Below are positions 16,076-23,610 of a stretch of DNA of 64,000 bases, piece by piece. The notes under the pieces were generated by a model. The model had not been told where the DNA came from. It saw only the letters and a program-made list of their open reading frames with translations, and searched no databases. Position numbers and translations under genes: made by a program. The stretch's first letter is position 1, and each line of letters begins with the position of its first letter. Location of the stretch: positions 1 through 64,000 of the forward strand of contig WRAV01000005.1 in assembly GCA_009780025.1 (NCBI GenBank). The letters run 5' to 3'. This DNA comes from Oscillospiraceae bacterium (lineage in GTDB: Bacteria; Bacillota; Clostridia; Oscillospirales; Ruminococcaceae).

Positions 16076-16435
16076 GTCAAGTTCAAGGTCTTGATTTTGA
16101 TTCGCCTACGGACGAGGATAATGTACCGCTCCTGCCGCGGAGGCACTTACTTTTCTTTGTCTCGCCAAAGAGAAAGTAAGCAAAAGAAAGGCGACTGGGG
16201 GAGTTGTTTGCTCCAAGTTCAGTCGCAAACAACTCCCCCAGACCCCCACTAGTAGATCAAAAACAGGTGGGTGTGGGCGGCAGGTTGGTTCTATAGATGA
16301 TACAGCTCCGCAGCCAACATGTTCGTCAGTAACTGCACAGCCAGCAGTGAGTACCTCACCGCAAGAATTCCTTACTCTAAACCCGAGCTCGCATAGCGGC
16401 TGGGAAAATTCGCGGGCCGCCAACGGCTTAAATTC
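16076..16435. repeat. half copy of the large inverted-repeat element (copy 2)
   Basis: Contains the left arm (TACCGCTCCTGCCGCGGAGG through GGCGACTGGGGGAG) and about half of the loop, including CTCACCGCAAGAATTCC and CTCGCATAGCGGCTGGG, but no right arm. A private hairpin, GTTGTTTGC facing GCAAACAAC, follows the arm. Homology stops at about 16435, where a stretch resembling the 3' end of a gene begins. Confidence 0.85.
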
Positions 16436-16443
16436 AACCTAGC

Positions 16444-16557
16444 GGTGAGGTATATTTTTCTGATGATGTTATGGAACGGCTGGAATGTATCGTCGACCGA
16501 TTGGAAAGCGTCATCAAAGAGGTTGCTATTGTTGATCATACTGACGATGTCGCATAA
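16444..16557 (+). pseudogene. possible 3' remnant of a gene cut off at the half repeat
   Basis: Directly after the repeat an open frame reads GEVYFSDDVMERLECIVDRL and continues to DHTDDVA and a TAA, 37 residues in all, with an amphipathic helical look. It has no start or ribosome site of its own and is followed by a strong terminator. This fits the tail of a gene whose 5' part was lost at the repeat edge. I do not recognise the family, and chance cannot be excluded. Confidence 0.3.
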
Positions 16558-16588
16558 TGGTACCATTAACTTAGAACGCTAATGCCTA

Positions 16589-16627
16589 AATAGAGCAAGA
16601 GGCTATCTATCCAATAGCCTCTTGCTC
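16589..16627. terminator. bidirectional terminator
   Basis: AGAGCAAGAGGCTAT pairs with ATAGCCTCTTGCTCT around CTATCC, with T-rich sequence on the right and A-rich sequence on the left. Confidence 0.85.
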
Positions 16628-16659
16628 TATTTTGCTTTCGTAATATCTGGGTATAATAT

Positions 16660-16893
16660 TTATTTTTTCTTGTCTTTTGGATACGGTTCTTTTATGTGTG
16701 TTCTACCTAAAAGATAATCAACACTTGTCCCATAAAAATCCGCAAGCTTTGTTAGCGAGTCTGCTGTGATTGGGATAACGCCATTTTAGTATTGAGAGTA
16801 TGTATTTTGCGCAACATTTAATACCGCGGCTAACTCCCGCTGCTTTGTATCTGTATCCTCTCGCAAAGCCTTTATATTGTGATAAATAATCAT
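16660..16893 (-). pseudogene. XRE-family regulator broken by an in-frame TAA
   Basis: The minus-strand frame starts MIIYHNIKALREDTDTKQRE, continues as a standard XRE domain to YSQY, hits TAA at codon 36 (16786-16788), and then resumes in the same frame as NGVIPITADSLTKLADFYGT, ending SVDYLLGRTHIKEPYPKDKKK. The interrupted position is normally Glu (QYENG), and GAA to TAA is a single change. The 77-codon frame is otherwise intact, so the event is recent or a sequencing error. Confidence 0.8.
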
Positions 16894-16986
16894 ACCGTCA
16901 CGCTTTAACGTATTTCAAATAACTTGCCGACTTCAACGCCAATCACCTCATACCAATCTTACGGTTTGCCATTCGGGCCGTTTGCT

Positions 16987-17298
16987 CTAAATATACTTCG
17001 CGGTGTTAGTAATCAATGAGTGTATATTGTCTTTCAAATCGTCAGGCAACTTCCTATATCCAGCTATAATTTCCGTTTCCCTGTCACTCACTTGTATCGG
17101 GCCTGAATAATCGATTTTTCCAATCAGGTAGTCAATAGAAGTGTCAAAATATTGAGCAATCTTTATAAGCGTTGCAATATCAGGCTCATAGTTTTCATTT
17201 TCATAGTTATGAATAGCAGTTTGCAATACATCGAGCGCATCGGCTAATTTTTGTTGGCTAAGCCCCTTTTCTTGACGTAGTTCTTTCAACCTAATCAC
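16987..17298 (-). CDS. XRE-family transcriptional regulator
   Basis: A 103-residue protein with an N-terminal helix-turn-helix domain (RLKELRQEKGLSQQKLADALDVLQTAIHNYENENYEPDIATLIKIAQYFDTSIDYLIGK) and a short C-terminal helical tail that may dimerise. It is transcribed divergently from a small membrane protein gene at 17430. The shared spacer holds an 8-bp perfect inverted repeat at 17388-17410, a likely operator. Confidence 0.88.
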   Translation of the reverse strand: MIRLKELRQEKGLSQQKLADALDVLQTAIHNYENENYEPDIATLIKIAQYFDTSIDYLIGKIDYSGPIQVSDRETEIIAGYRKLPDDLKDNIHSLITNTAKYI

Positions 17299-17383
17299 TA
17301 TATCACTACTTTCTACAATAGCTATGGCTTAATTGTAGATTATATTTGACAACATGGATAATGCTCATTTCTAATTGATATGC

Positions 17384-17410
17384 TATAATTAATGATGTCA
17401 ACTCATTAAT
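17384..17410 (+). promoter_or_regulatory. -10 element overlapping a candidate XRE operator
   Basis: TATAAT (17384-17389) overlaps the inverted repeat ATTAATGA-TGTCAAC-TCATTAAT (17388-17410), 20 bp before the plus-strand ATG. A repressor bound here would block transcription of the membrane protein gene. Confidence 0.55.
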
Positions 17411-17429
17411 TAAGGATGGTACGATAGTT

Positions 17430-17807
17430 ATGTTTGATATAAAAAAGCACCGTTTATCAAAGCAAGATGCGATAATCATCATTGACTGTATTATTCTGAT
17501 TATCGTATTGCTGATTGTAAGCCCACATCTGCCCGATACGAGGGCGGGGGCAATCAGGAGAGAATTGGCTAGACAGAGGCACGATGTCGAGCATGTGGAT
17601 TTTGAGTTTGTTAGAAATAGAGAGGGGGCCAGAGGCTGGATTTTCCAGTCGTCTGTTCCGCTATATTTTGATGGCCGTTATGTGAGCCAATGGTCGGTTG
17701 TCAGCTATAGCATGGGCGTTGGTTTGCGGCATATCCGATATTTTGTGGAGCCTTATCCGCTGCCGGCCGTAAGTAAAAACCCCCTGGATGCGTGTCCAAG
17801 GGGGTAA
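17430..17807 (+). CDS. small single-span membrane protein of unknown function
   Basis: A 125-residue protein with a cytosolic KKHRLSKQD start, one strong membrane helix (about 14-32, IIIIDCIILIIVLLIV) and an extracytoplasmic domain rich in Arg and aromatic residues. I do not recognise the family. The last nine codons and the TAA lie inside the terminator hairpin of the convergent ger operon, so the natural end may have been altered. Divergent from the XRE gene at 16987, which probably controls it. Confidence 0.55.
   Translation: MFDIKKHRLSKQDAIIIIDCIILIIVLLIVSPHLPDTRAGAIRRELARQRHDVEHVDFEFVRNREGARGWIFQSSVPLYFDGRYVSQWSVVSYSMGVGLRHIRYFVEPYPLPAVSKNPLDACPRG
17775..17805 (-). terminator. rho-independent terminator of the ger operon
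   Basis: On the minus strand, CCCCCTTGGA pairs with TCCAGGGGG around CACGCA and is followed by TTTTT, a few bases after the gerC stop. Confidence 0.88.
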
Positions 17808-17810
17808 TGG

Positions 17811-19064
17811 CTAGAGGCCGGTGTTTTCCATCCTCAAGGTTAGGTTAATGCGGATGTCCGCGTCAGGGTAGCGCTCGCGCCAACCATAGGCTTCCCATTC
17901 CTGCACGGTTCTGAAGTTTCGAGCCAGCCTGTTGCCCAGGCCCAGAAGGTCGGCGCGGTACTGGTTTTGCAGGGCGTCCACAAGAACTTCCATGTTGCGA
18001 AGGCACTCGCGGCGGACGTACTCGGTCAGAGCGTCCTGGTTGTAGCCGGCCCCCGCGCGGATGTGTTCAATGTTGCCCCGCAGATGTACGTCTATCTCAA
18101 ATGTCGGGGTGTCGCCCACCAGGTAAGCGCGGGTTCTTCCTCGCTTTGTGGGCATGATGGAGACGGTTATGGTGTCGTCCGGGGAATTCGGATCGGGCAA
18201 GTTTAGGATTTTTTTGGTCTTGCTTTTGGTCAGCATGGCCAGGGTCTGGGTCTCGAAGGAATCCAGCGCGCCGACCATCTTTTGCCCGCTGAAAATCGCG
18301 AGACCGGATACCTGGGTGTGGTTCTGTCCTGTAAGCGGCGCGCGCCCGGGCAGGTAACCTCTGCTCACCGGCTCCTGCGATTGAGCCTGGCCGGCAGGGT
18401 CTTGCTCGCTGCCGCCTTGGTTGCCGCCGCCTTCCCCGCTGTTTTGGCCGGCTTCTTCTTTGGCTTTTATGGCCACACCGCCGTACATGGCCGCTGCGTC
18501 CATATCCTTTGCCTGTAGGCTCATCATGAAGTCAAGTAGCTGCATGGGGCGGTAATAGGCGCTAAAGTTTGCCTGCTCGAGCAGCAAGTCCTCTTGTCTC
18601 AGCGGGTCGATGGCCGGGTTCTCTACCCGCGCTGCGATGAACTCGGCGGCGCCGGTCTTGGAAATTAGCACGTTTGTGTTGTTGCGCATCTGCTCGTAGC
18701 GGCCGGATGAGAATATATGCCGCAGGGCGTCGTCGCGGGCAAGTTCCTCTGAAATAACCAGGGTTTTGGTCGAAAAGAGTGAGAGCGGGCCAGCTAACGT
18801 TATGCCAAATAGACTCATGGCCCCGGCTACAGTGGACGCCTTGGCCGAGACCACCGCGTAGTCCCCCTGGCTCTCTGCGCCGCCGATGTTGGTCTGGGTG
18901 ACCGGGTATGCCACGCTTACCAGGATTTGGTCTCCCTCGGCTTTGTCTAGGCCCAGCATTATAACAAATGTGTGGTCTTCGAGCTCCTGTTTGTCCCAGC
19001 AGCCGCCGAAAAGGCAGAGGCAGAGCACCAGTGCAAGCAGCTTGGCCCTTATCTTACTTTTCAT
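17811..19064 (-). CDS. gerC: Ger(x)C family spore germination lipoprotein
   Basis: A 417-residue lipoprotein subunit of a germinant receptor in the inner spore membrane. The signal peptide ends in the lipobox LFGGC (Cys22), and the mature protein begins with WDKQELEDHTFVIMLGLDKAEGD, characteristic of GerC. A Gly/Gln/Ser-rich insert (about residues 205-235) interrupts the fold between two conserved domains. The C-terminal domain has YRADLLGLGNRLARN and ends in LTLRMENTGL. Its start overlaps gerB by 11 bases. It is the last gene of the operon. Confidence 0.93.
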   Translation of the reverse strand: MKSKIRAKLLALVLCLCLFGGCWDKQELEDHTFVIMLGLDKAEGDQILVSVAYPVTQTNIGGAESQGDYAVVSAKASTVAGAMSLFGITLAGPLSLFSTKTLVISEELARDDALRHIFSSGRYEQMRNNTNVLISKTGAAEFIAARVENPAIDPLRQEDLLLEQANFSAYYRPMQLLDFMMSLQAKDMDAAAMYGGVAIKAKEEAGQNSGEGGGNQGGSEQDPAGQAQSQEPVSRGYLPGRAPLTGQNHTQVSGLAIFSGQKMVGALDSFETQTLAMLTKSKTKKILNLPDPNSPDDTITVSIMPTKRGRTRAYLVGDTPTFEIDVHLRGNIEHIRAGAGYNQDALTEYVRRECLRNMEVLVDALQNQYRADLLGLGNRLARNFRTVQEWEAYGWRERYPDADIRINLTLRMENTGL

Positions 19065-20145
19065 GTTTAGGCGACCCCCTCAACAAACTTATCGCGAGCA
19101 ACAAGAGCGGCACCCCAAGCACGAAGACTATACTGTACCGCCGTGTTATTGCAAAGTAGCGACTGGTGAGGTCGAACAGGTTGGCAGGTATAAGCGCCAC
19201 CACGAAGACAATACCGGTGCAGGCGACTGTGAGTATTTTAGGTTGCACCCGACCGAACGCGACGCCTGCACTTTTGCGGGCGGCGTACAGCCCAATGCAG
19301 GCAGTCAATGCCAGCGAAAATATCAGGAAGAAGAGCAAGAACGACTCGAAGCGGTAGAAGAATCGGTTGTAGTAAATCGACTTCCCCATTTCCATAAACC
19401 CGCTGACCATACCGGAGGCGATGGTGGAGGAGAACATCATAACCAGGCAGAGGAAGAACAGCACCCAAAGAATCCCGGAAATCCCTATGGCCAACGCCCC
19501 TGATTTGCGCAGCTTGGCGGTGCTCTCAAAGTTGGGAGCAAACAGCGCGAGGACGAGCACACCCTCGACCATGCCGGCGGAAATCAGTGCGCTCCGGCCA
19601 ATACTGCTGGCCCCGTTGCCGTACAGGGGGAAGATGTAGTCTGGGTTGTAGCGGTTGAGCCCTAGGATAAGGATGAACGCAATCCCTGCCAGGATGAGGA
19701 CAAAGAACGTCCCGGCGCTCTTGGCAATGGCCTTGCCTCCGAAAAAATTCATAGTGAAGGCGCTGAGCGCGATCAGCCCGACTACGACATATAAAGGCGT
19801 AAGGCTCATTCCGTAGGTTTTAAGGATTTCGGCCCCCTCCCGAACCCAGAGGCCGGTGTAGATACAGAAGTAAACGGCCAACAGCAGGCTGTAGAATATC
19901 CCCACGCCCCTGCCCAAAACGGCCCCGGCAGCCGCTAAAATATCTTTGCCCGGGTACCTGCCCAGTAGTACCGTTACCAGTAAAAACACGCAGAGAACGG
20001 CCAGATGCCCCAACAAAACCGACATCCAGGAAGCGCCTGCGCTGTGCTCTATAATCATGGCGGGGGCGGTAAAAAACAGCCCCGGCAGGGTCAAAAAGGC
20101 GGCGAGGGCAATGCCGTCGTAGGGGCGGAGCTTGAGGTTGTCCAT
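19054..20145 (-). CDS. gerB: GerB-type spore germination permease (endospore permease family)
   Basis: A 363-residue membrane protein of the APC superfamily with about ten predicted helices. It is thought to bind the germinant in GerA-type receptors. It opens with LRPYDGIALAAFLTLPGLFF and has the family's ILKTYGMSLTPLYV segment. Length is normal. It overlaps gerC at its 3' end. The 140-bp gap to gerA contains a GTAG-type repeat, which may alter the ratio of subunits made from the operon. Confidence 0.93.
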   Translation of the reverse strand: MDNLKLRPYDGIALAAFLTLPGLFFTAPAMIIEHSAGASWMSVLLGHLAVLCVFLLVTVLLGRYPGKDILAAAGAVLGRGVGIFYSLLLAVYFCIYTGLWVREGAEILKTYGMSLTPLYVVVGLIALSAFTMNFFGGKAIAKSAGTFFVLILAGIAFILILGLNRYNPDYIFPLYGNGASSIGRSALISAGMVEGVLVLALFAPNFESTAKLRKSGALAIGISGILWVLFFLCLVMMFSSTIASGMVSGFMEMGKSIYYNRFFYRFESFLLFFLIFSLALTACIGLYAARKSAGVAFGRVQPKILTVACTGIVFVVALIPANLFDLTSRYFAITRRYSIVFVLGVPLLLLAISLLRGSPKHEK

Positions 20146-20181
20146 TTATGTGACCATTCCTTTCGCGGGTGGGCGCAGAAT

Positions 20182-20289
20182 GTAGGGGCGCGCATTGCGC
20201 GTCCGAAAAAATTTTACCCACACATGAAATTTTTATGGGACGCCCTGGCCTTGCAGGAAATACTACGGACGGCCAATGGCCGCCCCTAC
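20182..20289. repeat. GTAG-type hairpin element between gerA and gerB
   Basis: The left unit is GTAGGGGCGCGCATTGCGCG and the right unit is CGGCCAATGGCCGCCCCTAC. The ends are mirrored but the two palindromic cores differ (GCGC-ATT-GCGC against GGCC-AAT-GGCC). Read on the minus strand, the right end supplies the gerA stop codon TAG. Confidence 0.88.
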
Positions 20290-21734
20290 TTCCACTTGCG
20301 CGAAATATTCGGCTGGTACTCGGGGCGCTGGGTGTTCAGCTCGGGTGGGCGGCTCTCAAAATTCCAGACCGGTTTGCGCGGGAAGAAAGACGTGCCTCCC
20401 GAGAACGGCGGGTTGACAAAATCCCTGCCCAGCGAGGTCAGGCTGCTCAGGTAACCCACCAGCAGCACAAAGGCAATGCCGACCCCAAAGAACCCGAAGA
20501 ACCCCGCGCTGATGAGAAATACAACCCGCAGCAACCTCACAGCAAACGAGCTCTGGTACTGCGGTATCGCGAAGTTGCCAAGTGCGGTGAAGGCAATTAC
20601 CACCACACAGATTCGGCTGACAAGACCGGCCGAGACCGCAGCCTCGCCCAGGATAAGGCCGCCGACAATTCCGATAGTGCTGCCAAGCGGGCCGGGTATG
20701 CGCTCGCCGGCCTCGCGAATCATTTCGAAGGCAATTTCCATCAGTAACAGCTCAAGCATGGCGGGGTAAGGTATGCTAAGCCGGGACTTGGCTATGGAGA
20801 CCAGCAACCCGGCAGGAATCATTTCGGGGTGGAAGGTGGTGGCCGCCAGGTAGAGCGCGGGCAACAAAAGCGCGGTCAGTACTGCCAAAATACGAGTAAA
20901 TCTGATTGCAGAAGCATAAGGGGTGCGCAGAGCGCTCTCCTCGCTGGTCTTGAGTATCGAGAACATGTTGACCGGGGCTACGATAACCCGGGGGCTGCCG
21001 TCAACGATTATCACAACGCGGCCCTGCATGAGCAACGCGGCGGCGTTGTCCGGTCGCTCAGTGGTCACCAGTGTCTGGAAGAGCGACGAGCCGTTGTCCT
21101 CGATGAACTGCTCGACCATCCCCCCGCTCTGGACAAAGTCGGTATCCAGGCCGTTTAGCCGGCGCTTGACTTCGTCCACCAGGGCCATGTCCACGATGCC
21201 GTTTAGGTACATGACACCGCAGGTCAGGTTGTTTATTTTGCCGACTTTCAGCATTTCGGTGGTCAGCCCCTGGTGCTTGATTATCCTACGCAGCAAGGTG
21301 GTGTTGGTGCGCAAGTTCTCGTTGAAAGCCTCTTGGGAGCCTACAATCGAGTTTTCCACCTGAGGCTTGTCCACTCCGCGGGCAGCAAAGCCTTTGGTGT
21401 CGCAGACATAGCAGGTGCTCTCGCCATCCAGGCAGACCACGCTGTCCCCGGTTAAAACCGCTCCAATGGCTTTGTCTAAGTCAGTTTCCGACTGTGTGGT
21501 ACCCACCTGGAGTATGTTTTGCAGGTTATACCCGGCACTGCTCATATTGAGCAATGGACGCAAGATAAAGTCAGCGATTTTGTCGCTGCTGGCCATGCCG
21601 TCTATGAAGACCACAAAGGCCTCTTTGCCCGCGAACTGGAAGTCCCGGAAGACGATGTCCTTGTTTGCAGGGAAGTTGAACGCCTGTTCAAAAGCCTGCC
21701 TGTTTACCGCAATATTGGTCGCTATGATTTGCAT
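20286..21734 (-). CDS. gerA: GerA-family spore germination protein
   Basis: A 482-residue GerA subunit of a nutrient germinant receptor. The soluble N-terminal half (about 1-255) is followed by about five membrane helices (280-430). Typical motifs are LLMQGRVVIIVDGSP and ERIPGPLGSTIGIVGGLILGEAAV. The ATG at 21734 follows AAAGGA; an upstream in-frame GTG has no ribosome site. The stop TAG belongs to a GTAG repeat unit and the last residues (ISRKWK) may have been altered by it. First gene of gerA-gerB-gerC. Confidence 0.94.
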   Translation of the reverse strand: MQIIATNIAVNRQAFEQAFNFPANKDIVFRDFQFAGKEAFVVFIDGMASSDKIADFILRPLLNMSSAGYNLQNILQVGTTQSETDLDKAIGAVLTGDSVVCLDGESTCYVCDTKGFAARGVDKPQVENSIVGSQEAFNENLRTNTTLLRRIIKHQGLTTEMLKVGKINNLTCGVMYLNGIVDMALVDEVKRRLNGLDTDFVQSGGMVEQFIEDNGSSLFQTLVTTERPDNAAALLMQGRVVIIVDGSPRVIVAPVNMFSILKTSEESALRTPYASAIRFTRILAVLTALLLPALYLAATTFHPEMIPAGLLVSIAKSRLSIPYPAMLELLLMEIAFEMIREAGERIPGPLGSTIGIVGGLILGEAAVSAGLVSRICVVVIAFTALGNFAIPQYQSSFAVRLLRVVFLISAGFFGFFGVGIAFVLLVGYLSSLTSLGRDFVNPPFSGGTSFFPRKPVWNFESRPPELNTQRPEYQPNISRKWK

Positions 21735-21821
21735 AAGATTTTTTCCTTTGCGCCGCACCTAAAGCTGTGATTAGGGTACCAAAATCCGACGCGGGTATGT
21801 CTGGGAGAATTTAGAGACGAC

Positions 21822-21850
21822 AAAAAAGCCGGAACATCGTGTTCCGGCTT
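21822..21850 (-). terminator. rho-independent terminator of the toxin-antitoxin operon
   Basis: On the minus strand, AAGCCGGAAC pairs with GTTCCGGCTT and is followed by TTTT. It lies 20 bp after the toxin reading frame. Confidence 0.85.
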
Positions 21851-21869
21851 GCGTCTCTTGCTCTTGCTA

Positions 21870-22186
21870 TTATTTGGATAGAAACTTCAGCAACTTTAGC
21901 TCGTCTTGTGTTGAGAGTTTGCCTATCGGCTCTTTGCCATTAAGCACAGACAGTGGAAAGCTTATAGGAGTCCCGGTGTCCACATATGATAGCTTATCTA
22001 GCCCTGCCTTCGACCAGTCGGTTATCTTAAAGTATACTGTTTTTATCTGTTCATTTTTGTTTTCATATTGTGTTGTGATTTTGTAGGCTCTAACATTACC
22101 ATAGCTTAGCGCATAGACCAGTATAGGGCGCTTTTTTCCTCCACTTCACCACGAAAGATAAGTGACGAAATTTCAAAAGGCTCCAT
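21870..22186 (-). pseudogene. PemK/MazF-like toxin gene with a one-base deletion
   Basis: The minus-strand ATG overlaps the antitoxin stop (TAATG). The frame reads MEPFEISSLIFRGEVEEK and then goes off frame at GAGGAAAAAAG. A -1 shift restores GKKRPILVYALSYGNVRAYKI and on to ELKLLKFLSK and a TAA. The region is 317 bases, one short of 106 codons, so one missing base (probably a G giving GEVEGKKRPI) explains it. The toxin is probably dead, unless the A6 run allows slippage or the base is a sequencing error. Confidence 0.75.
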
Positions 22187-22500
22187 TACCCATTTACCGC
22201 CCAGTCGTAAATATCTGGGTGCAAAGCTTTGTCAATGACAATATTCCCTTTTTCGTCCGCTTCAAGTTCGATCACTGGAGCGTTCTTGCGCTGTATCGCC
22301 TGCAAAATCTGTTCGTGAATCGTAGGCTTTACAGCCGGCTGAAACGGCAGGCGGCGCTCAGCTATAATCTGCCTGAAAAACATATCTATCGCCGTTGTTT
22401 GGTCAAGGCCCATCCGCCCTAAAAGCTGCGTGGCTTGATCTTTTACGTCGGTGTCTATTTTTACGTTTACGTTTGATTTAGCGCCTGCTATAACTATCAC
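22186..22500 (-). CDS. relB: RelB/DinJ-family antitoxin
   Basis: A 104-residue antitoxin with the ribbon-helix-helix start typical of RelB/DinJ (KSNVNVKIDTDVKDQATQLLGRMGLDQTTAIDMFFRQII) and a C-terminal toxin-binding tail. It overlaps the broken PemK-like toxin by one base. The start is odd: the only usual start codon is GTG at 22500, which lies inside the ribosome site GAGGTGAT, while at the normal distance from that site stands ATA, one change from ATG. The antitoxin may be translated poorly. Confidence 0.82.
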   Translation of the reverse strand: MIVIAGAKSNVNVKIDTDVKDQATQLLGRMGLDQTTAIDMFFRQIIAERRLPFQPAVKPTIHEQILQAIQRKNAPVIELEADEKGNIVIDKALHPDIYDWAVNG

Positions 22501-22571
22501 CTCGTAAAAATCATATCATACTATAACGCCGACGTCAACAATCTAGCGTTACAATATATTATATTTTGCAC

Positions 22572-22982
22572 TCAAAACCGCAGCGACATCCCGCTGCCTG
22601 TACGCTCGTCCGGACGGCGCTCGAAGCCGTACTGCTCGTAAAAGTCCTCTATCCCCGGCATCGCAAGCAGGCTGGCTATCGCACCGGGGACTGCGTTGCG
22701 CCGCAAGTACGCCATAATCCGCTCCATAATTTGGCGGCCAACACCCGAGCCCTGGTACTCCGGCGTGACCATTACGTTGCCCACGTAGAAGGTTATAACC
22801 TGGTCGCCAAGCACACGCCCCATACCCACCAGCTGCTCCCCCGCAAATGCGCAGACGCAAAATGGGGTTTGCTCGAGGCTGCGCTGGGCCGCCTCCAGGG
22901 GGAATGTTGCCCAACCCACACTTTGGCGCAGAGCCATCCACTGCTGGGCGGTGGGTATTTTTTCTTCGATGGTATATTGCAT
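22572..22982 (-). CDS. GNAT-family N-acetyltransferase
   Basis: A 136-residue acetyltransferase with the acetyl-CoA binding motif VTPEYQGSGVGRQIM (about residues 73-87) and the C-terminal IEDFYEQYGFERRPDERTGSGM. The substrate is unknown. It begins 6 bp after the stop of an XRE gene and is surely co-transcribed with it. XRE-GNAT pairs may be simple regulated enzymes or toxin-antitoxin-like units, and sequence alone does not decide. Confidence 0.9.
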   Translation of the reverse strand: MQYTIEEKIPTAQQWMALRQSVGWATFPLEAAQRSLEQTPFCVCAFAGEQLVGMGRVLGDQVITFYVGNVMVTPEYQGSGVGRQIMERIMAYLRRNAVPGAIASLLAMPGIEDFYEQYGFERRPDERTGSGMSLRF

Positions 22983-22988
22983 GTGTGT

Positions 22989-23207
22989 TTAACCCTTTCG
23001 TGGGTACGGTTTTTCTTGGGAAGTCCTATCCATCAAGTAATCCAAGCTAGTATCAAAGTAGTCGGCCAATACAGTCAGATTTTCGACAGTTGGAACTCGC
23101 TCACCGTTTTCGTATTTCGAAAGCAGCGCCTGGTCTATGCCAGTGCGCATCTGTAAGGTAAGTTGAGTTATACCATGTTTCGTCCTAAGATTTTTCAAAC
23201 TTTCCAC
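22989..23207 (-). CDS. XRE-family regulator upstream of the GNAT gene
   Basis: A 72-residue XRE domain (LKNLRTKHGITQLTLQMRTGIDQALLSKYENGERVPTVENLTVLADYFDTSLDYLMDRT). The GTG at 23207 is preferred because AGGGTGA lies upstream; a longer frame from 23249 would run through the operator region. Upstream lie repeated TGACA motifs and a near-palindrome at 23252. Confidence 0.85.
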   Translation of the reverse strand: MESLKNLRTKHGITQLTLQMRTGIDQALLSKYENGERVPTVENLTVLADYFDTSLDYLMDRTSQEKPYPRKG

Positions 23208-23251
23208 ATTATCACCCTGCAATATTATGACAGGATGACATATTGACATTC

Positions 23252-23266
23252 ATGACAATTTGTCAT
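23252..23266. promoter_or_regulatory. candidate operator of the XRE-GNAT operon
   Basis: ATGACA-ATT-TGTCAT, with further ATGACA/TTGACA half-sites at 23227-23250, lies just upstream of the XRE start. This fits autorepression. Confidence 0.5.
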
Positions 23267-23315
23267 ATTATATGTTTATACAAAGTTTTAGAAGGTATTC
23301 TTTTTGTGAGTACAA

Positions 23316-23528
23316 TCATTTCTGGTTGGTTAGGCCAAGTATATAGTCAGTCGTCGTATTGTAGTACCCTGCCAGCTTTATTACTACCCACACAGGTACC
23401 TCACGATCACCGTTTTCGTACCTTCTATAAACCACACGGTTCATGTGCAAGTATTCGGCAATTTCAGCTTGCGTTTTGTCCGCATCCTCACGCAAATCGC
23501 GTATTCTTTGAAAGTGCATGTTGGTCAC
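23316..23528 (-). CDS. XRE-family regulator
   Basis: A 70-residue XRE domain (IRDLREDADKTQAEIAEYLHMNRVVYRRYENGDREVPVWVVIKLAGYYNTTTDYILGLT). Transcribed away from the small gene at 23611, whose promoter and an inverted repeat fill the spacer. A separate unit from the XRE-GNAT pair. Confidence 0.88.
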   Translation of the reverse strand: MTNMHFQRIRDLREDADKTQAEIAEYLHMNRVVYRRYENGDREVPVWVVIKLAGYYNTTTDYILGLTNQK

Positions 23529-23531
23529 CTC

Positions 23532-23588
23532 TTGACAAGGATACCAAATGGAGTCATAATGTAGTACAAAATGAAACCATATAGTTTC
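23532..23588 (+). promoter_or_regulatory. sigma-A promoter and candidate operator for the 50-residue gene
   Basis: TTGACA (23532), a 17-bp spacer, CATAAT (23555), then the inverted repeat GAAAC-CATATA-GTTTC (23573-23588), just before AAGGTGATATT and the ATG at 23611. Confidence 0.65.
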
Positions 23589-23610
23589 TACAAATCAATA
23601 AGGTGATATT

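Noticed and set aside
22110-22150. Programmed -1 frameshift in the PemK-like toxin
   Set aside because: The A6G run is not in the frame needed for a canonical X XXY YYZ slip, and no stimulatory structure is evident. A one-base deletion explains it more simply.
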